DNA from: Variovorax sp. EL159
GTDB lineage: Bacteria > Pseudomonadota > Gammaproteobacteria > Burkholderiales > Burkholderiaceae_C
Assembly: GCF_900100965.1 (NCBI RefSeq)
Contig: NZ_FMUJ01000007.1
Coordinates: 141,690-205,689, forward strand
DNA length: 64,000 nt
Direction: 5' to 3'
This document shows, in pieces, positions 40,757 to 50,142 of this stretch. The notes under the pieces were generated by a model. The model was not told the DNA's origin, ran no database searches, and saw only the letters and a program-made list of their open reading frames with translations. A program made the translations under genes and the position numbers. Position 1 is the first letter of the stretch, and every line of letters starts with the position of its first letter.

Positions 40757-41350
40757 TCAGCGGCCCAGCCGCGCCGCCAGCGCATCGGCCACGCGCTCCG
40801 CGGTCTGCAGGGTGCGGATGGTCAACGGCGCCAGCAGCCGCAGGCCGCCGCCGTGCCCCGCACGGGCGCGGTAGGCATCGTCCAGGCGCTGCCATTGCAC
40901 ATAGAAATTTTCGGCGAAGCGCAGCATGAGGCCAAGGCCGAGCGCGATCCGCTCGGTCGGCACGCCAAGGCGCTGCAGCGGATGCATGAGGGTTTCGAGC
41001 ACCGCCAGCAGGTCTTTGAAGCGCGTGGTCAGCGTCAGCATCAGCGCGAGCGTGGCCGCGCTGGCCAGCCGCAAAGCACTGGCCACGCCCAGCGGCGTCG
41101 TGCCCAGCGCCCAGTGAAAACCGACGATCAGGCCGCCGGCAATCGCCACGCCGACCAGCATGCGCACGCGGCGCCACGCGGGGCGCCCGAGCGACGCGAA
41201 GATCAACAGCACCACGGCGCAGGCAATGGCCAGATGCACGGGCCTGTCGACCAGCACCAGCAGCGTGCCGCACACCGACAAGACCGCGAGCTTGATCCAC
41301 GCGGCAATCGCATGCATCCACGTCTGCTCTTCCGAATAGAGGCTACGCAT
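40757..41350 (-). CDS. bioN: Energy-coupling factor transporter transmembrane protein BioN
   Basis: CbiQ/EcfT-family membrane protein of 197 aa that links the ATPase to the S-component. There are several hydrophobic segments (WIKLAVLSVCGTLLVLVD, PVHLAIACAVVLLIFASLG) and the coupling region with two Ala-Arg-type motifs near AYRARAGHGGG and ADALAARLGR. The length is close to rhizobial BioN (about 200). Its start overlaps the bioM stop codon by 8 bases, which indicates coupled translation. Confidence 0.9.
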   Translation of the reverse strand: MRSLYSEEQTWMHAIAAWIKLAVLSVCGTLLVLVDRPVHLAIACAVVLLIFASLGRPAWRRVRMLVGVAIAGGLIVGFHWALGTTPLGVASALRLASAATLALMLTLTTRFKDLLAVLETLMHPLQRLGVPTERIALGLGLMLRFAENFYVQWQRLDDAYRARAGHGGGLRLLAPLTIRTLQTAERVADALAARLGR

Positions 41351-42092
41351 GCGACGTGCCCCGCTCCGCCCTGGCGCGCTCGCGCACGTTCGCGGCATAG
41401 GCCTCGCAGACCTCGCGACCCGGCCCGTCGGCGCGCACCTTGCCTTGCTCCAGCCACAGCACGCGCTCGAAGTCGTGCACGTGGTCGAGCAGGTGCGTCG
41501 ACAAGACGATCTGCTGGTCGGTGGCATCCAGCTGCGCCGCCAACCGCGCCTGGCTCAGCAGGTCGAGGCTGGCGAAGGGCTCGTCCAGCAGCAGCGTGGC
41601 GGGCTGGCTGATCTGCAATGCCAGCAGGCACACCTGCTGGCGCTGCCCCTGGCTCAGCTCGCCGATGGCGCGCCCGGCCCATGCGTCGAGCCCGCGCTGC
41701 GCAAGGAAGTCGCGCGCCCGCTGCCGCGCCGCCTGCCGCGTCTCGCCGCGTGCCGTGAGGCTGAAAGCCAGCTCCTCGGCCACGGTCGGAAAGATGATCT
41801 GGTCGTCGGGATTCTGGAACATCAGCCCCACGTGCTGCGACAACTGCCGCCGGTCGGTCTGCGTGTCGCAGCCATGCACCACGACGCGCCCCTGCTGCGG
41901 CTGGTCGAGCCCGCTGATGAGGCGGAACAGGCTGCTCTTGCCCGCCCCGTTGTCGCCGACCAGCCCGATGCGCGCCTCCTGCAGGTGGAGCGTCAGCCCC
42001 TCGAAGACGTGCTGGTTGCCGCGCGCCAGCGTGACCGCCTCGAGGCGAATGCTGTGCGGGGAAGAAGGGGTGATGGATGTCGGCTGCGGCAA
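41343..42092 (-). CDS. bioM: Biotin transporter ATP-binding protein BioM
   Basis: ABC ATPase of the energy-coupling-factor type, 249 aa. Walker A is GDNGAGKSS (Lys52), the Q-loop reads GLMFQNPDDQIIFPTVAEE, the signature is LSQGQRQQVCLLALQ, Walker B is TLLLDEPFASLD and the switch is STHLLD. The QNPDDQ Q-loop is characteristic of EcfA/CbiO. It starts the bioMNY operon. No biotin-protein ligase or BirA repressor site was identified in the 84 bases before the next upstream gene. Confidence 0.92.
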   Translation of the reverse strand: MPQPTSITPSSPHSIRLEAVTLARGNQHVFEGLTLHLQEARIGLVGDNGAGKSSLFRLISGLDQPQQGRVVVHGCDTQTDRRQLSQHVGLMFQNPDDQIIFPTVAEELAFSLTARGETRQAARQRARDFLAQRGLDAWAGRAIGELSQGQRQQVCLLALQISQPATLLLDEPFASLDLLSQARLAAQLDATDQQIVLSTHLLDHVHDFERVLWLEQGKVRADGPGREVCEAYAANVRERARAERGTSHA

Positions 42093-42176
42093 GGGGCCGC
42101 CACTGTACCCGAACGCCTGCAGCCGGCCCTTCCCCCGCCCTGCTTCAGGCTGCGGCGGCTGGCGCCGATGGAATGC

Positions 42177-43034
42177 TCAAGGGGTGGACGGAAACAGCGC
42201 GTTGATCTCGCCGGCCGGGATCATCTCGCTGCCCATGGTGCGAAAGCCGGCGTCGTGGGCCGTGTCGTCGAATGCTTCGGTGGCAATGCGGCCAAGCAGG
42301 CCGAGCGCCGCCTGCAAAGGGCCGCACCCCAGGCTGATGCGCCGCGCACCAGCCTTGGCGAGCACATCGACCGCCGGCGCCTTGGTGTGGCCGGCGTAGA
42401 CATTCACAGGCAGCGCCACCGCATCCGCAAGGCCCGCGATTTCTTCGAGGCTGCCCATGCCCGGCACGAAGATGCCGTCGGCGCCCGCCGATGCGTAAAG
42501 CTGCGCACGGCGCAACGTGTCCTGGTAGCGTGCGGCGGGGTCGTCGTTGGCGACGAAGTGGGTGTCGGTGCGCGCGTTGATGAAAAAGCGCGCGTCCAGC
42601 TGGCGCAGTGCGCCGATGCGCTCGCAGAGGATCTCCGGCGGTGCCAGTTCGCGCATGCCCGGCAGCACGCCGTCTTCGATGTTGATGCCGGCCACGCCCA
42701 TGTCGATCAGCGCGCGCACCAGGTCGCACACCGCCTGCGTGCTGTCGCCAAAGCCGCGTTCGATGTCGACCGTCACCGGTACGCTCACCACGCGGCAGAT
42801 GCGCGCGCAGGCTGCGAGCAATTCGCCGGCCGGCATGCGCTCGCCGTCCGCATGGCCCAATGACCACGCCATGCCGGCGCTGGTCGTGCCGATGGCCGGC
42901 GCACCGGCGCGCTCGACGATGCGCGCGCTGGCCGCGTCCCATGCGTTCACCAGCACCAGCGGGCCGGGGCCGCTGTGCAGGCGATGAAAGATGTCTGTCT
43001 GCTGGCGTTGTTGTCGCGTGTCGTGGGTCTGCAT
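42177..43034 (-). CDS. Isocitrate lyase/phosphoenolpyruvate mutase family protein
   Basis: TIM-barrel protein of 285 aa. Conserved blocks are VLVNAWDAASARIVERAGAP, AIGTTSAGMAW, VPVTVDIERGFGDS with the metal-binding Asp, GINIEDGVLPGM, and FFINARTDTHF. It lacks the KKCGH loop of true isocitrate lyase, so a lyase of another 2-hydroxy or methyl-branched acid, or a carboxyphosphonoenolpyruvate-mutase-like reaction, is possible. The start at 43034 matches the usual N-terminus; the longer frame is non-family sequence. It stands alone, with the YebC-type gene diverging. Confidence 0.85.
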   Translation of the reverse strand: MQTHDTRQQRQQTDIFHRLHSGPGPLVLVNAWDAASARIVERAGAPAIGTTSAGMAWSLGHADGERMPAGELLAACARICRVVSVPVTVDIERGFGDSTQAVCDLVRALIDMGVAGINIEDGVLPGMRELAPPEILCERIGALRQLDARFFINARTDTHFVANDDPAARYQDTLRRAQLYASAGADGIFVPGMGSLEEIAGLADAVALPVNVYAGHTKAPAVDVLAKAGARRISLGCGPLQAALGLLGRIATEAFDDTAHDAGFRTMGSEMIPAGEINALFPSTP

Positions 43035-43312
43035 GGTGGTCGTTCGATGCCGAGGGGTGAAGGAATGGCCACAGCGTAGGCACGATCCGCCTTCGCGACT
43101 TGGAAAAAACTGCTGTCGGCACATCGAGGATGACGCGCGCACGCCTCTCGACAAGGCCGATTCCTGCCTCCGGCAAGTGGTGGCACGCACCCGGTTTCCC
43201 TCCCGGCCGCGCTCCAGCTACAGTAGTCGCCCCAAACCGGTCATCCAGCCCTTCTGCCGAGAACCAGACGAGAGCCAGACAAGGCCGCAACACACACCTC
43301 AAGGAATCAGAC

Positions 43313-44026
43313 ATGGGCGCGCAATGGAAAGCAAAACACAAGGATCTGGCCGCCAATGCCAAGGGCCGGCTCTTCGGCAAACTCGCCAAGGAAATCATGA
43401 TGGCCGCGCGCAACGGCGCCGACCCGGCCTCCAACTCGCGCCTGCGGCTCGTCGTCGAACAGGCCCGCAAGGTCTCGATGCCCAAGGACACGCTGGACCG
43501 CGCCATCAAGAAGGGCGCGGGCCTCACGGGCGAGGCGGTGCATTTCGAGCACGTCATCTATGAAGGCTTCGCGCCGCACCGCGTGCCGGTGATGGTCGAG
43601 TGCCTGACCGACAACGTGAACCGCACCGCGCCCGAAATGCGCGTGCTGTTCCGCAAGGGCCAGCTGGGCACCTCGGGCTCGGTGTCATGGGACTTCGACC
43701 ACGTCGGCATGATCGAAGCCGAGCCCACGGGCGCCGGCGCCGACCCCGAAGTGGCCGCCATCGAGGCCGGCGCGCAAGACTTTGAGCCGGCCGGCGAAGG
43801 CAACACCACCGTCTTCCTGACCGACCCCACCGACCTCGACCTCGTGAGCCGCGCACTGCCAGCCCAGGGCTTCACCGTGCTGTCGGCCAAGCTGGGCTAC
43901 AAGCCCAAGAACCCGGTCGATCCGGCCAGCCTTAGCGCCGAGCACCTGGAAGAAGTCGAAACCTTCCTGGCCGCCATCGACGCGAACGACGACGTGCAGA
44001 ACGTGTTCGTGGGCCTGGCGGGCTGA
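43313..44026 (+). CDS. YebC/PmpR-family transcriptional or translational regulator
   Basis: Protein of 237 aa of the TACO1/YebC family. MGAQWKAKHKDLAANAKGRL is the family N-terminus with a slight variation (usually MAGHSKWANIKHRK), followed by FGKLAKEIMMAARNGADP, MPKDTLDRAIKKGAG and YEGFAPHRVPVMVECLTDN. Members bind DNA or help ribosomes through polyproline stretches. The divergent N-terminus indicates the YeeN-like subgroup rather than YebC in the ruvC neighbourhood. AAGGAA lies 8 bases upstream of the ATG; the extra upstream frame is rejected. Confidence 0.9.
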   Translation: MGAQWKAKHKDLAANAKGRLFGKLAKEIMMAARNGADPASNSRLRLVVEQARKVSMPKDTLDRAIKKGAGLTGEAVHFEHVIYEGFAPHRVPVMVECLTDNVNRTAPEMRVLFRKGQLGTSGSVSWDFDHVGMIEAEPTGAGADPEVAAIEAGAQDFEPAGEGNTTVFLTDPTDLDLVSRALPAQGFTVLSAKLGYKPKNPVDPASLSAEHLEEVETFLAAIDANDDVQNVFVGLAG

Positions 44027-44079
44027 GGTTGCCCGGTGCAGCGCACTGTCTGCACTCCGAGGCAAGAAAGGAAAGGCCT

Positions 44080-44517
44080 GTGACCGCTCCTGAAGAAGCG
44101 CCCCGGCGACAGCTCACCGGCCAGTGCTTGTGCGGCGCGGTCCGCTACGCGGTCGCGGATGAATTCGTCTACGCGCTGAACTGCCACTGCGCCAACTGCC
44201 GGCGCGCGACGGGCTCGGCGTTCAAGCCCTTCGCGGGCATCGAACGCCGCAAGCTGGCGATCACGCAGGGCGAAGACAGGCTGCTGGTCTTCGGCGAGCG
44301 GGACGCGGGCGACATGCACTGCGGGCATTGCGGCTCGCTGCTCTATTCGATCGTGCGCGAGGGCATGTACGCCCACATCACCCTGGGCACGCTGGTCGAT
44401 GCCCCTGCGATCCGGCCGAGCGCGCACATCTTCGTGGGCTCGAAGGCGCCGTGGTTCACGATCACCGACGCGCTGCCGCAGTACGACGAGCACGTGGCTC
44501 CGCCGGCCGAGGACTGA
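44080..44517 (+). CDS. GFA-family zinc protein (CENP-V/GFA domain)
   Basis: Protein of 145 aa with a GFA (glutathione-dependent formaldehyde-activating-type) zinc fold. The cysteine pattern is complete: C16 and C18 (GQCLCGAVRY), C35-x-C37-x2-C40 (NCHCANCRRATGSAF), and C81-x2-C84 (MHCGHCGSLLYS). A GTG at 44080 is taken as start because GAAAGG lies just upstream and the conserved domain begins 13 residues later; an ATG 17 codons earlier is possible. The enzymatic role of most members is unproven. It converges with the PepSY gene. Confidence 0.88.
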   Translation: MTAPEEAPRRQLTGQCLCGAVRYAVADEFVYALNCHCANCRRATGSAFKPFAGIERRKLAITQGEDRLLVFGERDAGDMHCGHCGSLLYSIVREGMYAHITLGTLVDAPAIRPSAHIFVGSKAPWFTITDALPQYDEHVAPPAED

Positions 44518-44530
44518 CCGAGCCTGCGAC

Positions 44531-45745
44531 CTACGAAGCCGCGCGTGTACGCGTCCTGCGAACCCACATGAGCACGCCCGTGGCAGACAACAGCGCCACG
44601 ACCAACCCCAGCAACGCGACGAAAAGCTTGTAGGGCGTGCCGAACACGCGCGCCATGTGCAGCGCACCGAGCCAGTCTTCCAGCACATTGCCCTTGCCGC
44701 CGCCGGCAAATCCGCGCAACGCGCCGCTGTCGGCATCGATCAGCACGGCGGTCGCACCGGCTGCGTCCCGAATGTCGAGGCTCGATCGGACCCGGTACAC
44801 ATAGACGCCGTGCGCGCGGTCCAGGCGCAGGTCGCGCTCTGCTTCGACGACGAAGTTCTTTTCACGGGCCAGCGTCGACAGCGCCTGCCTGCCGGCTGCA
44901 TGCGCGGCTCGCCAATCGAGCACGGGTTGCGCCATCGGAACCGGGCGCGAAGGCACGCCCGCCCAGAGATCCTGCGACACGACGCCCAGCGACATGACGG
45001 GTCGGTAGACGCTGTCGCGCAAAGTCAGCATCACGCTCGACCACGCGAAGACCAGCAGCACCGGCCACAGCCAGAGGCCCGGCGCCCGATGAAGGTCCAG
45101 CATCAGCCGCGCAACGCTGCCGGATGGCGCCACGCGCCACGCGCTTCGCCAGCGCCGCCACCAGCCTGGCAGTGAGCCCGTGGAACTGCGAGCGGGCGCC
45201 CTGCGCGGCAGCGTGAGGCCGAAGCCGATGAGGCAATTGAGCGTCCACAGCAGTCCCACCGCGCCCAGCACACGCGCGCTCCATGGCGCGGACATCGCCA
45301 GGGAGTAGTGCAGCCGATACAGGAAGCTGATGGCGGTCTCGCGCCGGAACAGCGACGCGCCCCACAACCGTGTGCCGAGCACCGCCGCGCTGTAGGGGTT
45401 CATGAACAACTCATCGACATCGAGCGCGAACGGCTGGCCGGTCTTCGGGTCGATGCGGGCCGAGAGAATGAACCGCAGCGAACGGCCGTCATGCCGGTTC
45501 AGGATCACCGTATCGACCAGCGCCTGCGGCGGCGCGGCAAGCTGTGCCCTTTCACGCAACACGAACGGGTCGAGCGCCGATGTCGCCGGCCGCGCATCGA
45601 CGACGAACAGCGCCGGGTTCAACCAGGCTTCGAGGCTGTCCTCGAAAGCCAGCAGGCTGCCCGTCAACCCGGCCATCAGCAGGAAGGCGGCCGTGACGAG
45701 CCCCGCCCACCGATGCAGCCGCACGAAGTGTTGGCGCACCCTCAC
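44531..45745 (-). CDS. PepSY-associated membrane protein (iron unit 1)
   Basis: Inner-membrane protein of 404 aa of the PepSY_TM (PiuB/FoxB-like) family. Four membrane helices are visible: WAGLVTAAFLLMAGLTGSLL, VLGAVGLLWTLNCLIGFGL, LWLWPVLLVFAWSSVMLTL, and FVALLGLVVALLSATGVLMW. Conserved histidines suitable for haem or metal sit at LHRWAG (His11), LHYSLAM, LHRAPGL and LHMARVFG. Family members act in ferric-siderophore reduction at the inner membrane. The start is a GTG at 45745. It is the last gene of the first signalling unit, 24 bases from the DUF4198 gene, and in this place corresponds to the reductase fusion of unit 2. Confidence 0.85.
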   Translation of the reverse strand: MRVRQHFVRLHRWAGLVTAAFLLMAGLTGSLLAFEDSLEAWLNPALFVVDARPATSALDPFVLRERAQLAAPPQALVDTVILNRHDGRSLRFILSARIDPKTGQPFALDVDELFMNPYSAAVLGTRLWGASLFRRETAISFLYRLHYSLAMSAPWSARVLGAVGLLWTLNCLIGFGLTLPRRAPARSSTGSLPGWWRRWRSAWRVAPSGSVARLMLDLHRAPGLWLWPVLLVFAWSSVMLTLRDSVYRPVMSLGVVSQDLWAGVPSRPVPMAQPVLDWRAAHAAGRQALSTLAREKNFVVEAERDLRLDRAHGVYVYRVRSSLDIRDAAGATAVLIDADSGALRGFAGGGKGNVLEDWLGALHMARVFGTPYKLFVALLGLVVALLSATGVLMWVRRTRTRAAS

Positions 45746-45769
45746 CGCCCTGCCATGCGCATGCGGCGA

Positions 45770-46519
45770 TCAGTCGCCGGCACGCGGCAGCGTGAAGGCC
45801 AGCGTGGCTTCGAGCCCGTCTTCATCCGCCTCGCTTCGGTCGCTTCGCGGCCGCGTGAGGGAAACCGCGATCACGTTCAAGCCGCTGCTTCCGACGACGA
45901 GCGTGGCCCGCCCCGCCCTGTCGGTCTTGACGCGCGGCCCCGAGGTGTTGCCGATGAAGTCGCCGATGACCGCCGCGCCCGCCACCGGCTGGCCGTTCGA
46001 CAGGACGCGGACCGCCAGCCGCTCGCCCCGGTGCAGCTTCAGCGGATCGGACAACGGCACGATCTCCAGCGCAGTGCCGAGCGGCTTGAACGGCATCCGC
46101 ACCGGCTTGAGCAAGGTGGTGCCGAGCTTCATGTAGTAGCCCGCCTTGCGCGCGGCCGGCACCTGCAGGCGCGAGCCGCTGACCCATTTGCCGTCGGCGC
46201 CCTGCGACCAGAAGCCATCTTCGACCGCCATCGAGAGCACGGCCGCATCGGCATCGGGCTCGACGACCACGTTGCGGGTGCGCGGCTGCAGCTTGACGCC
46301 TGTGGGCGCACCAGTCGCGGTGAAAGCCTTCACCTCGTGAACCTGCCGAGCCTCGTAGGCTTCGTCGAGGGCGCCTTCGCCAAGAACCAGCGCCAGCTCG
46401 CCCGCGCGCTGCGTGATCCACACGCCATGCGCGGCGGCGGGCACGCAGAACACGGCCGACAGAAGGCACGCGGCCAGCGCGAGGCGGCGATGCACGGAAG
46501 AAAAAGAAGAGGTGTTCAT
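45770..46519 (-). CDS. Secreted DUF4198-type protein (iron unit 1)
   Basis: Periplasmic protein of 249 aa with a signal peptide (LALAACLLSAVFCVPAAA) and mature start HGVWITQRAG. The DUF4198 pattern is present: HGVWI near the N-terminus with a potentially metal-binding His, and a C-terminal Ig-like half (LHRGERLAVRVLSNGQPVAG, GPRVKTDRAGRATLVV). DUF4198 proteins often accompany TonB receptors and PepSY proteins for transition metals. It lies 13 bases downstream of the receptor gene, so it belongs to the same transcript. Confidence 0.82.
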   Translation of the reverse strand: MNTSSFSSVHRRLALAACLLSAVFCVPAAAHGVWITQRAGELALVLGEGALDEAYEARQVHEVKAFTATGAPTGVKLQPRTRNVVVEPDADAAVLSMAVEDGFWSQGADGKWVSGSRLQVPAARKAGYYMKLGTTLLKPVRMPFKPLGTALEIVPLSDPLKLHRGERLAVRVLSNGQPVAGAAVIGDFIGNTSGPRVKTDRAGRATLVVGSSGLNVIAVSLTRPRSDRSEADEDGLEATLAFTLPRAGD

Positions 46520-46532
46520 CGCTGCGCGCGCC

Positions 46533-48974
46533 TCAGAAATTCGTCGTCATCGCCAGGCGGACGATGCGCGGGTTGCCTTGCGTCACGCCGCCATAGTTGA
46601 CGGAACTCCAGTAGCGCCTGTTGGTGACGTTCTCGATCGACAGCCGGACCACCGAGGCCTTGCCCAGCACCTTCGTCACGTAGGCCGCGCCAAGGTCCCA
46701 GCGCGTGAAGGCCGGAACGATCATCGTGTTGGCGCGGTCGAGCGGGCGGTTGCCCACGTGGTAGATGCCCGTGTTGAACGACAGGCCCGGCACCGAGGTC
46801 AGCCGGTAGTCGAGGAACAGGTTGGCCTGGAAGCGCGCGACGTTGCTCGGGCGGCGTCCTTCGAGCGCCGCATCGCCGGTCTCGCGCTGCTCGGCATCGA
46901 GCCAGGACGCGCCGGCAATGCCGCTCAGCTGCGGCGTGATCTCGCCATTGGCCGTGAGCTCGACGCCCCGGTGGCGCTGCCGCCCCTGCTGGCGAAAGAT
47001 GTTGTCCGAGGGCGTGACGGCCTGCAGCGGCTTGTCCATGTCGAAGGCCGCGGCGGTGACCATCAGGCCGTCGAGCACCCGGCTCTTCACGCCGATCTCG
47101 TACTGGCGGCTCTTGATGGGGCCGAGCTTCTGCAGCGCGTTCTCGGCATAGCTCGGCGCGTAGGCGCCCTGCTCGAAGCCTTCGCCATAAGTGGCGTAGA
47201 AGGTGGTGCGCTCCGACGGCTTGAACATCACACTCAGCGTGGGCACGGTGACGCGCGTCGTGTACTTGGGCGTGCCGTCGTACTTGCTGCCGATGTCGCT
47301 GCTGTAGCTGATGTGGCGCGCGCCCACCAGCAGTTGCCACTGCGGCGTGAAGCTGATGGTGTCGCTCACGAACACGCTGCTCTGCCGCGCGGTGCTCGCG
47401 GGCAGGTGGGTGTTATCAGCCAGGTAGGGCTGCAGGTAGGGCAGCGGCCGGAAGACGTTGCCGATGAGCTGCGGAAAGCGCTGGTAGTCCCCGTCGGGCG
47501 ATTGCAGGCTGGAGTACGAATAGCCGATGACCGTCTCGTGCCCGAGCGTGCCGGTCTTGAAGCGGCCGGTGGCGAACACCTGGCCGGCGGCGGTGGGGTA
47601 AGGCTCGGCCTCGTAGCGCGTGTTGCCCTTGAGCACATCGCCGTTCGGCGCGATCTGCGAGGCATTGAAGAACAGCGCATTGCGCTTGGTGCGGCTGAAG
47701 CCCAGCTGCGCGGTCAGGTCCCAGTTGCTGTTCAGCGCATAGTCGAGGCGCGCGCCGATGTTCCAGGCGTCGGTCTTGTACTGGCCCCAGGGCTGGCCGA
47801 CCAGCGTGCGCGGATTGAAGCGCGATGCGGCCAGCACGGTGCCGTCGCTGCGCGGGCCGATCATGCCGCTGGCCGCCAGCGATTTGCGCTGCCAGTCGAA
47901 GTCGAGCTGAAGCAGCGCATCGCGGTTGATCTTGATGTCGACCGCGCCACTAAGGAAGTCGCGCTTCAGGTCGCCGAAGTGGGTGAAGTCGCCGACCTTC
48001 TCGGTCGCGGCATTGAAGCGGTAGCCGACGGTGCCGTTGGCATCCAGCGGGCCGCCAGCATCGACGGCCGCATAGCGCCCGCCGTAGCTGCGCACTTCGG
48101 CGGTCACGCTCGCAAAGCGCTCGCGCGTCGGCCGCTTGACCACGTAGTTGACGATGCCGCTGGGCTCGCCCACGCCATACAGAAAGCCCGACAGGCCCTT
48201 GAGCACATCGACGCGCTCCTTGTTCTCCAGCGGCACGTCGCTGTAGACGTTGGCCAGCAGGCCGTCGCGGCGCACGTTGTTGAAGGAGTTGGCCGAGAAG
48301 CCACGCACGGCCACGCCGTCGAACGACGAGAAGCCCGAGGTCGGTGTGACCGACGGATCGTTGCGCAGCACGTCCAGCGCGGTGCGGGCACGCTGGGCCT
48401 CGATGGTGTCCACGGTGTAGGAACCCACGGCGAACGGCAGGTCCTGCAGCGAGCGGATACCGAGCGCGCCGGCGTTGACGTCCTGCACGTCGTAGAGCCG
48501 CTCGCGCTGGGCGCTGACGATGACGGGTGCCAGCGTTGCACCCGAAGCCCCCGCTTCGCTGCCCGACGCCGCCGATGCCGGTGCGACCACGGCCGCACCC
48601 GCCGCCTTGCGCAGGCGCCACCCACCGCTCGCACCCGGCACCGCTTCGAGCCCACTGCCCGCGAGCAGCCGATCAAGCCCCTCGGACACGCTGAAGCTGC
48701 CTTGCAGGCCCGGGCTGTCCAGGCCCTTCGTCAGCGTCGGATCGATCGCGATCATCACGTTGGCTTCACGGCCGAAGCGGCCCAGCACGCTGTCCAGCGA
48801 ACCGGCGGCGATGGCGTAGGGCCGGCTCTGGCCTGCAGCCTGCGCGGCTTGCGCCCAGGCCGATGCCCCGCCCGTGGCGGCCACGCCCAGTGCCGCGGAC
48901 AGGCAACCGGCGCGGGCCAGCGCGGCCAGTGGAGAGGGCCGGAAACGTCGTTCGGGCCGTGCGATGAATGCCAT
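46533..48974 (-). CDS. TonB-dependent siderophore receptor with STN signalling domain (unit 1)
   Basis: Outer-membrane receptor of 813 aa. Residues 1 to about 42 are the signal peptide (GCLSAALGVAATGGASAWA), about 50-118 the STN/secretin-TonB short N-terminal domain (RPYAIAAGSLDSVLGRFGRE), then a linker and plug (ALDVLRNDPSVTPTSGFSSF, GLSGFLYGVGEPSGIVNYVV), and a beta-barrel ending RIVRLAMTTNF with the terminal aromatic. The STN domain shows it is a transducer that signals ligand binding to the FecR protein encoded just upstream. The ligand is unknown; the family is mostly ferric-siderophore receptors. Confidence 0.93.
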   Translation of the reverse strand: MAFIARPERRFRPSPLAALARAGCLSAALGVAATGGASAWAQAAQAAGQSRPYAIAAGSLDSVLGRFGREANVMIAIDPTLTKGLDSPGLQGSFSVSEGLDRLLAGSGLEAVPGASGGWRLRKAAGAAVVAPASAASGSEAGASGATLAPVIVSAQRERLYDVQDVNAGALGIRSLQDLPFAVGSYTVDTIEAQRARTALDVLRNDPSVTPTSGFSSFDGVAVRGFSANSFNNVRRDGLLANVYSDVPLENKERVDVLKGLSGFLYGVGEPSGIVNYVVKRPTRERFASVTAEVRSYGGRYAAVDAGGPLDANGTVGYRFNAATEKVGDFTHFGDLKRDFLSGAVDIKINRDALLQLDFDWQRKSLAASGMIGPRSDGTVLAASRFNPRTLVGQPWGQYKTDAWNIGARLDYALNSNWDLTAQLGFSRTKRNALFFNASQIAPNGDVLKGNTRYEAEPYPTAAGQVFATGRFKTGTLGHETVIGYSYSSLQSPDGDYQRFPQLIGNVFRPLPYLQPYLADNTHLPASTARQSSVFVSDTISFTPQWQLLVGARHISYSSDIGSKYDGTPKYTTRVTVPTLSVMFKPSERTTFYATYGEGFEQGAYAPSYAENALQKLGPIKSRQYEIGVKSRVLDGLMVTAAAFDMDKPLQAVTPSDNIFRQQGRQRHRGVELTANGEITPQLSGIAGASWLDAEQRETGDAALEGRRPSNVARFQANLFLDYRLTSVPGLSFNTGIYHVGNRPLDRANTMIVPAFTRWDLGAAYVTKVLGKASVVRLSIENVTNRRYWSSVNYGGVTQGNPRIVRLAMTTNF

Positions 48975-49107
48975 GTGAAGAGCTCTCTGTGATCGATGGA
49001 AATGGAAGCCGCACCGCTTGCTTTTCGCGGCACCTCTTTCCGTTGATGCACGAGATTCCGGAACCTGCCACTTTCCGGCGGGTTTTTTTCGAGGCGCCTT
49101 ACCGGGC

Positions 49108-50142
49108 CTACCGGGCCGCGACCGTCACCCAGTAGCGGCTCAGGGATTGGCGCCTGACGGGCAGCGTTTCTTCCAGCATGGCCAGCACCGCATCGGTGTC
49201 GGCCAGCGGAAAGGAGCCGCTCACCAGCACGCTCGCCACCGCGGGGTCGCAGCGCAGCACGCCGGTGCGATAGCGGCCCAGTTCGGCGACGAAATCGTCC
49301 AGCCGCATGCGCTCGACCACCAGGCTGCCGTCGGCCCAGGCCGCGGCGCTTTCGTCCAGATGGCCCACGGCTCCGACGCTCGCCGCGCTGTAGCGCACGC
49401 GGCTGCCGGCGGGCACGCGGGTCACCTGGGAACGCTCGCCCGCGCTCACGTCCACGGCGCCTTCGAGCACGGTCACCTCGCTTCTTTCGCCGCCGTCGCC
49501 ATCGAACTCGCGCACGACGAAGCGCGTGCCGATGGGCACGATGCGCCCGTCGCGGCCGAGCACGACGAACGGGCGCCGCATGGCGTCCTTGGCCGTAGCC
49601 ACCATGATCTCGCCGCCCAGCAGCCGGAGCGTGCGCGTTGCCGCATCGAAGCGCACGTCGATCGCGGTGCGCGTGTTCAGCATGACCTGCGTGCCATCGG
49701 CCAGCACGACGCGCCGCCGCTCGCCGGCGGCGGTGCAGTGGTCGGCGTTCAGCGCGGCGATATCGTGCCGCATCGCCCATGCGCCCCACGCGCCCCATGC
49801 GCTAACACCCAGGCCCGCCACGGCCTTGAGCGCCCATCGGCGCTGCTGGCGATCGACACCGCGCAAGGTCGAGCGGGCGATCTGCGGGGTAACGGCGCTG
49901 GTGCCTTCGCGCAGGTCGCGGCCCAGCCCGCACAGGCGCAGCCAGGCGCGCTCGTGGTCGGGGTGCGACTGGCGCCAGCGGTCGCAGGCATCGCTTTCGC
50001 TGGCCGACGCGCCGCCGGACTGGATCTTCACCAGCCAGGCCACCGCCTGGTCGACGATGGCGGGATCGATGGGGCGGAGCGCATCGGCCGAGGGCCGGAA
50101 CACGAGCCGCTCGAAGCGGGTGGTGCCGGACTCACTCGCCAT
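49108..50142 (-). CDS. FecR-family anti-sigma/signal transducer (unit 1)
   Basis: Inner-membrane regulator of 344 aa. A cytoplasmic DUF4880 domain (IVDQAVAWLVKIQSGGASAS, WRQSHPDHERAWLRLC) precedes a membrane segment near RRWALKAVAGLGVSAWGAWG and a periplasmic FecR domain (HCTAAGERRRVVLADGTQVM, LNTRTAIDVRFD, VVLGRDGRIVPIGTRFVVRE). It should receive the signal from the receptor's STN domain and control the sigma factor encoded 5'. The ATG at 50142 overlaps the sigma stop region by 11 bases. The receptor gene follows 133 bases downstream. Confidence 0.92.
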   Translation of the reverse strand: MASESGTTRFERLVFRPSADALRPIDPAIVDQAVAWLVKIQSGGASASESDACDRWRQSHPDHERAWLRLCGLGRDLREGTSAVTPQIARSTLRGVDRQQRRWALKAVAGLGVSAWGAWGAWAMRHDIAALNADHCTAAGERRRVVLADGTQVMLNTRTAIDVRFDAATRTLRLLGGEIMVATAKDAMRRPFVVLGRDGRIVPIGTRFVVREFDGDGGERSEVTVLEGAVDVSAGERSQVTRVPAGSRVRYSAASVGAVGHLDESAAAWADGSLVVERMRLDDFVAELGRYRTGVLRCDPAVASVLVSGSFPLADTDAVLAMLEETLPVRRQSLSRYWVTVAAR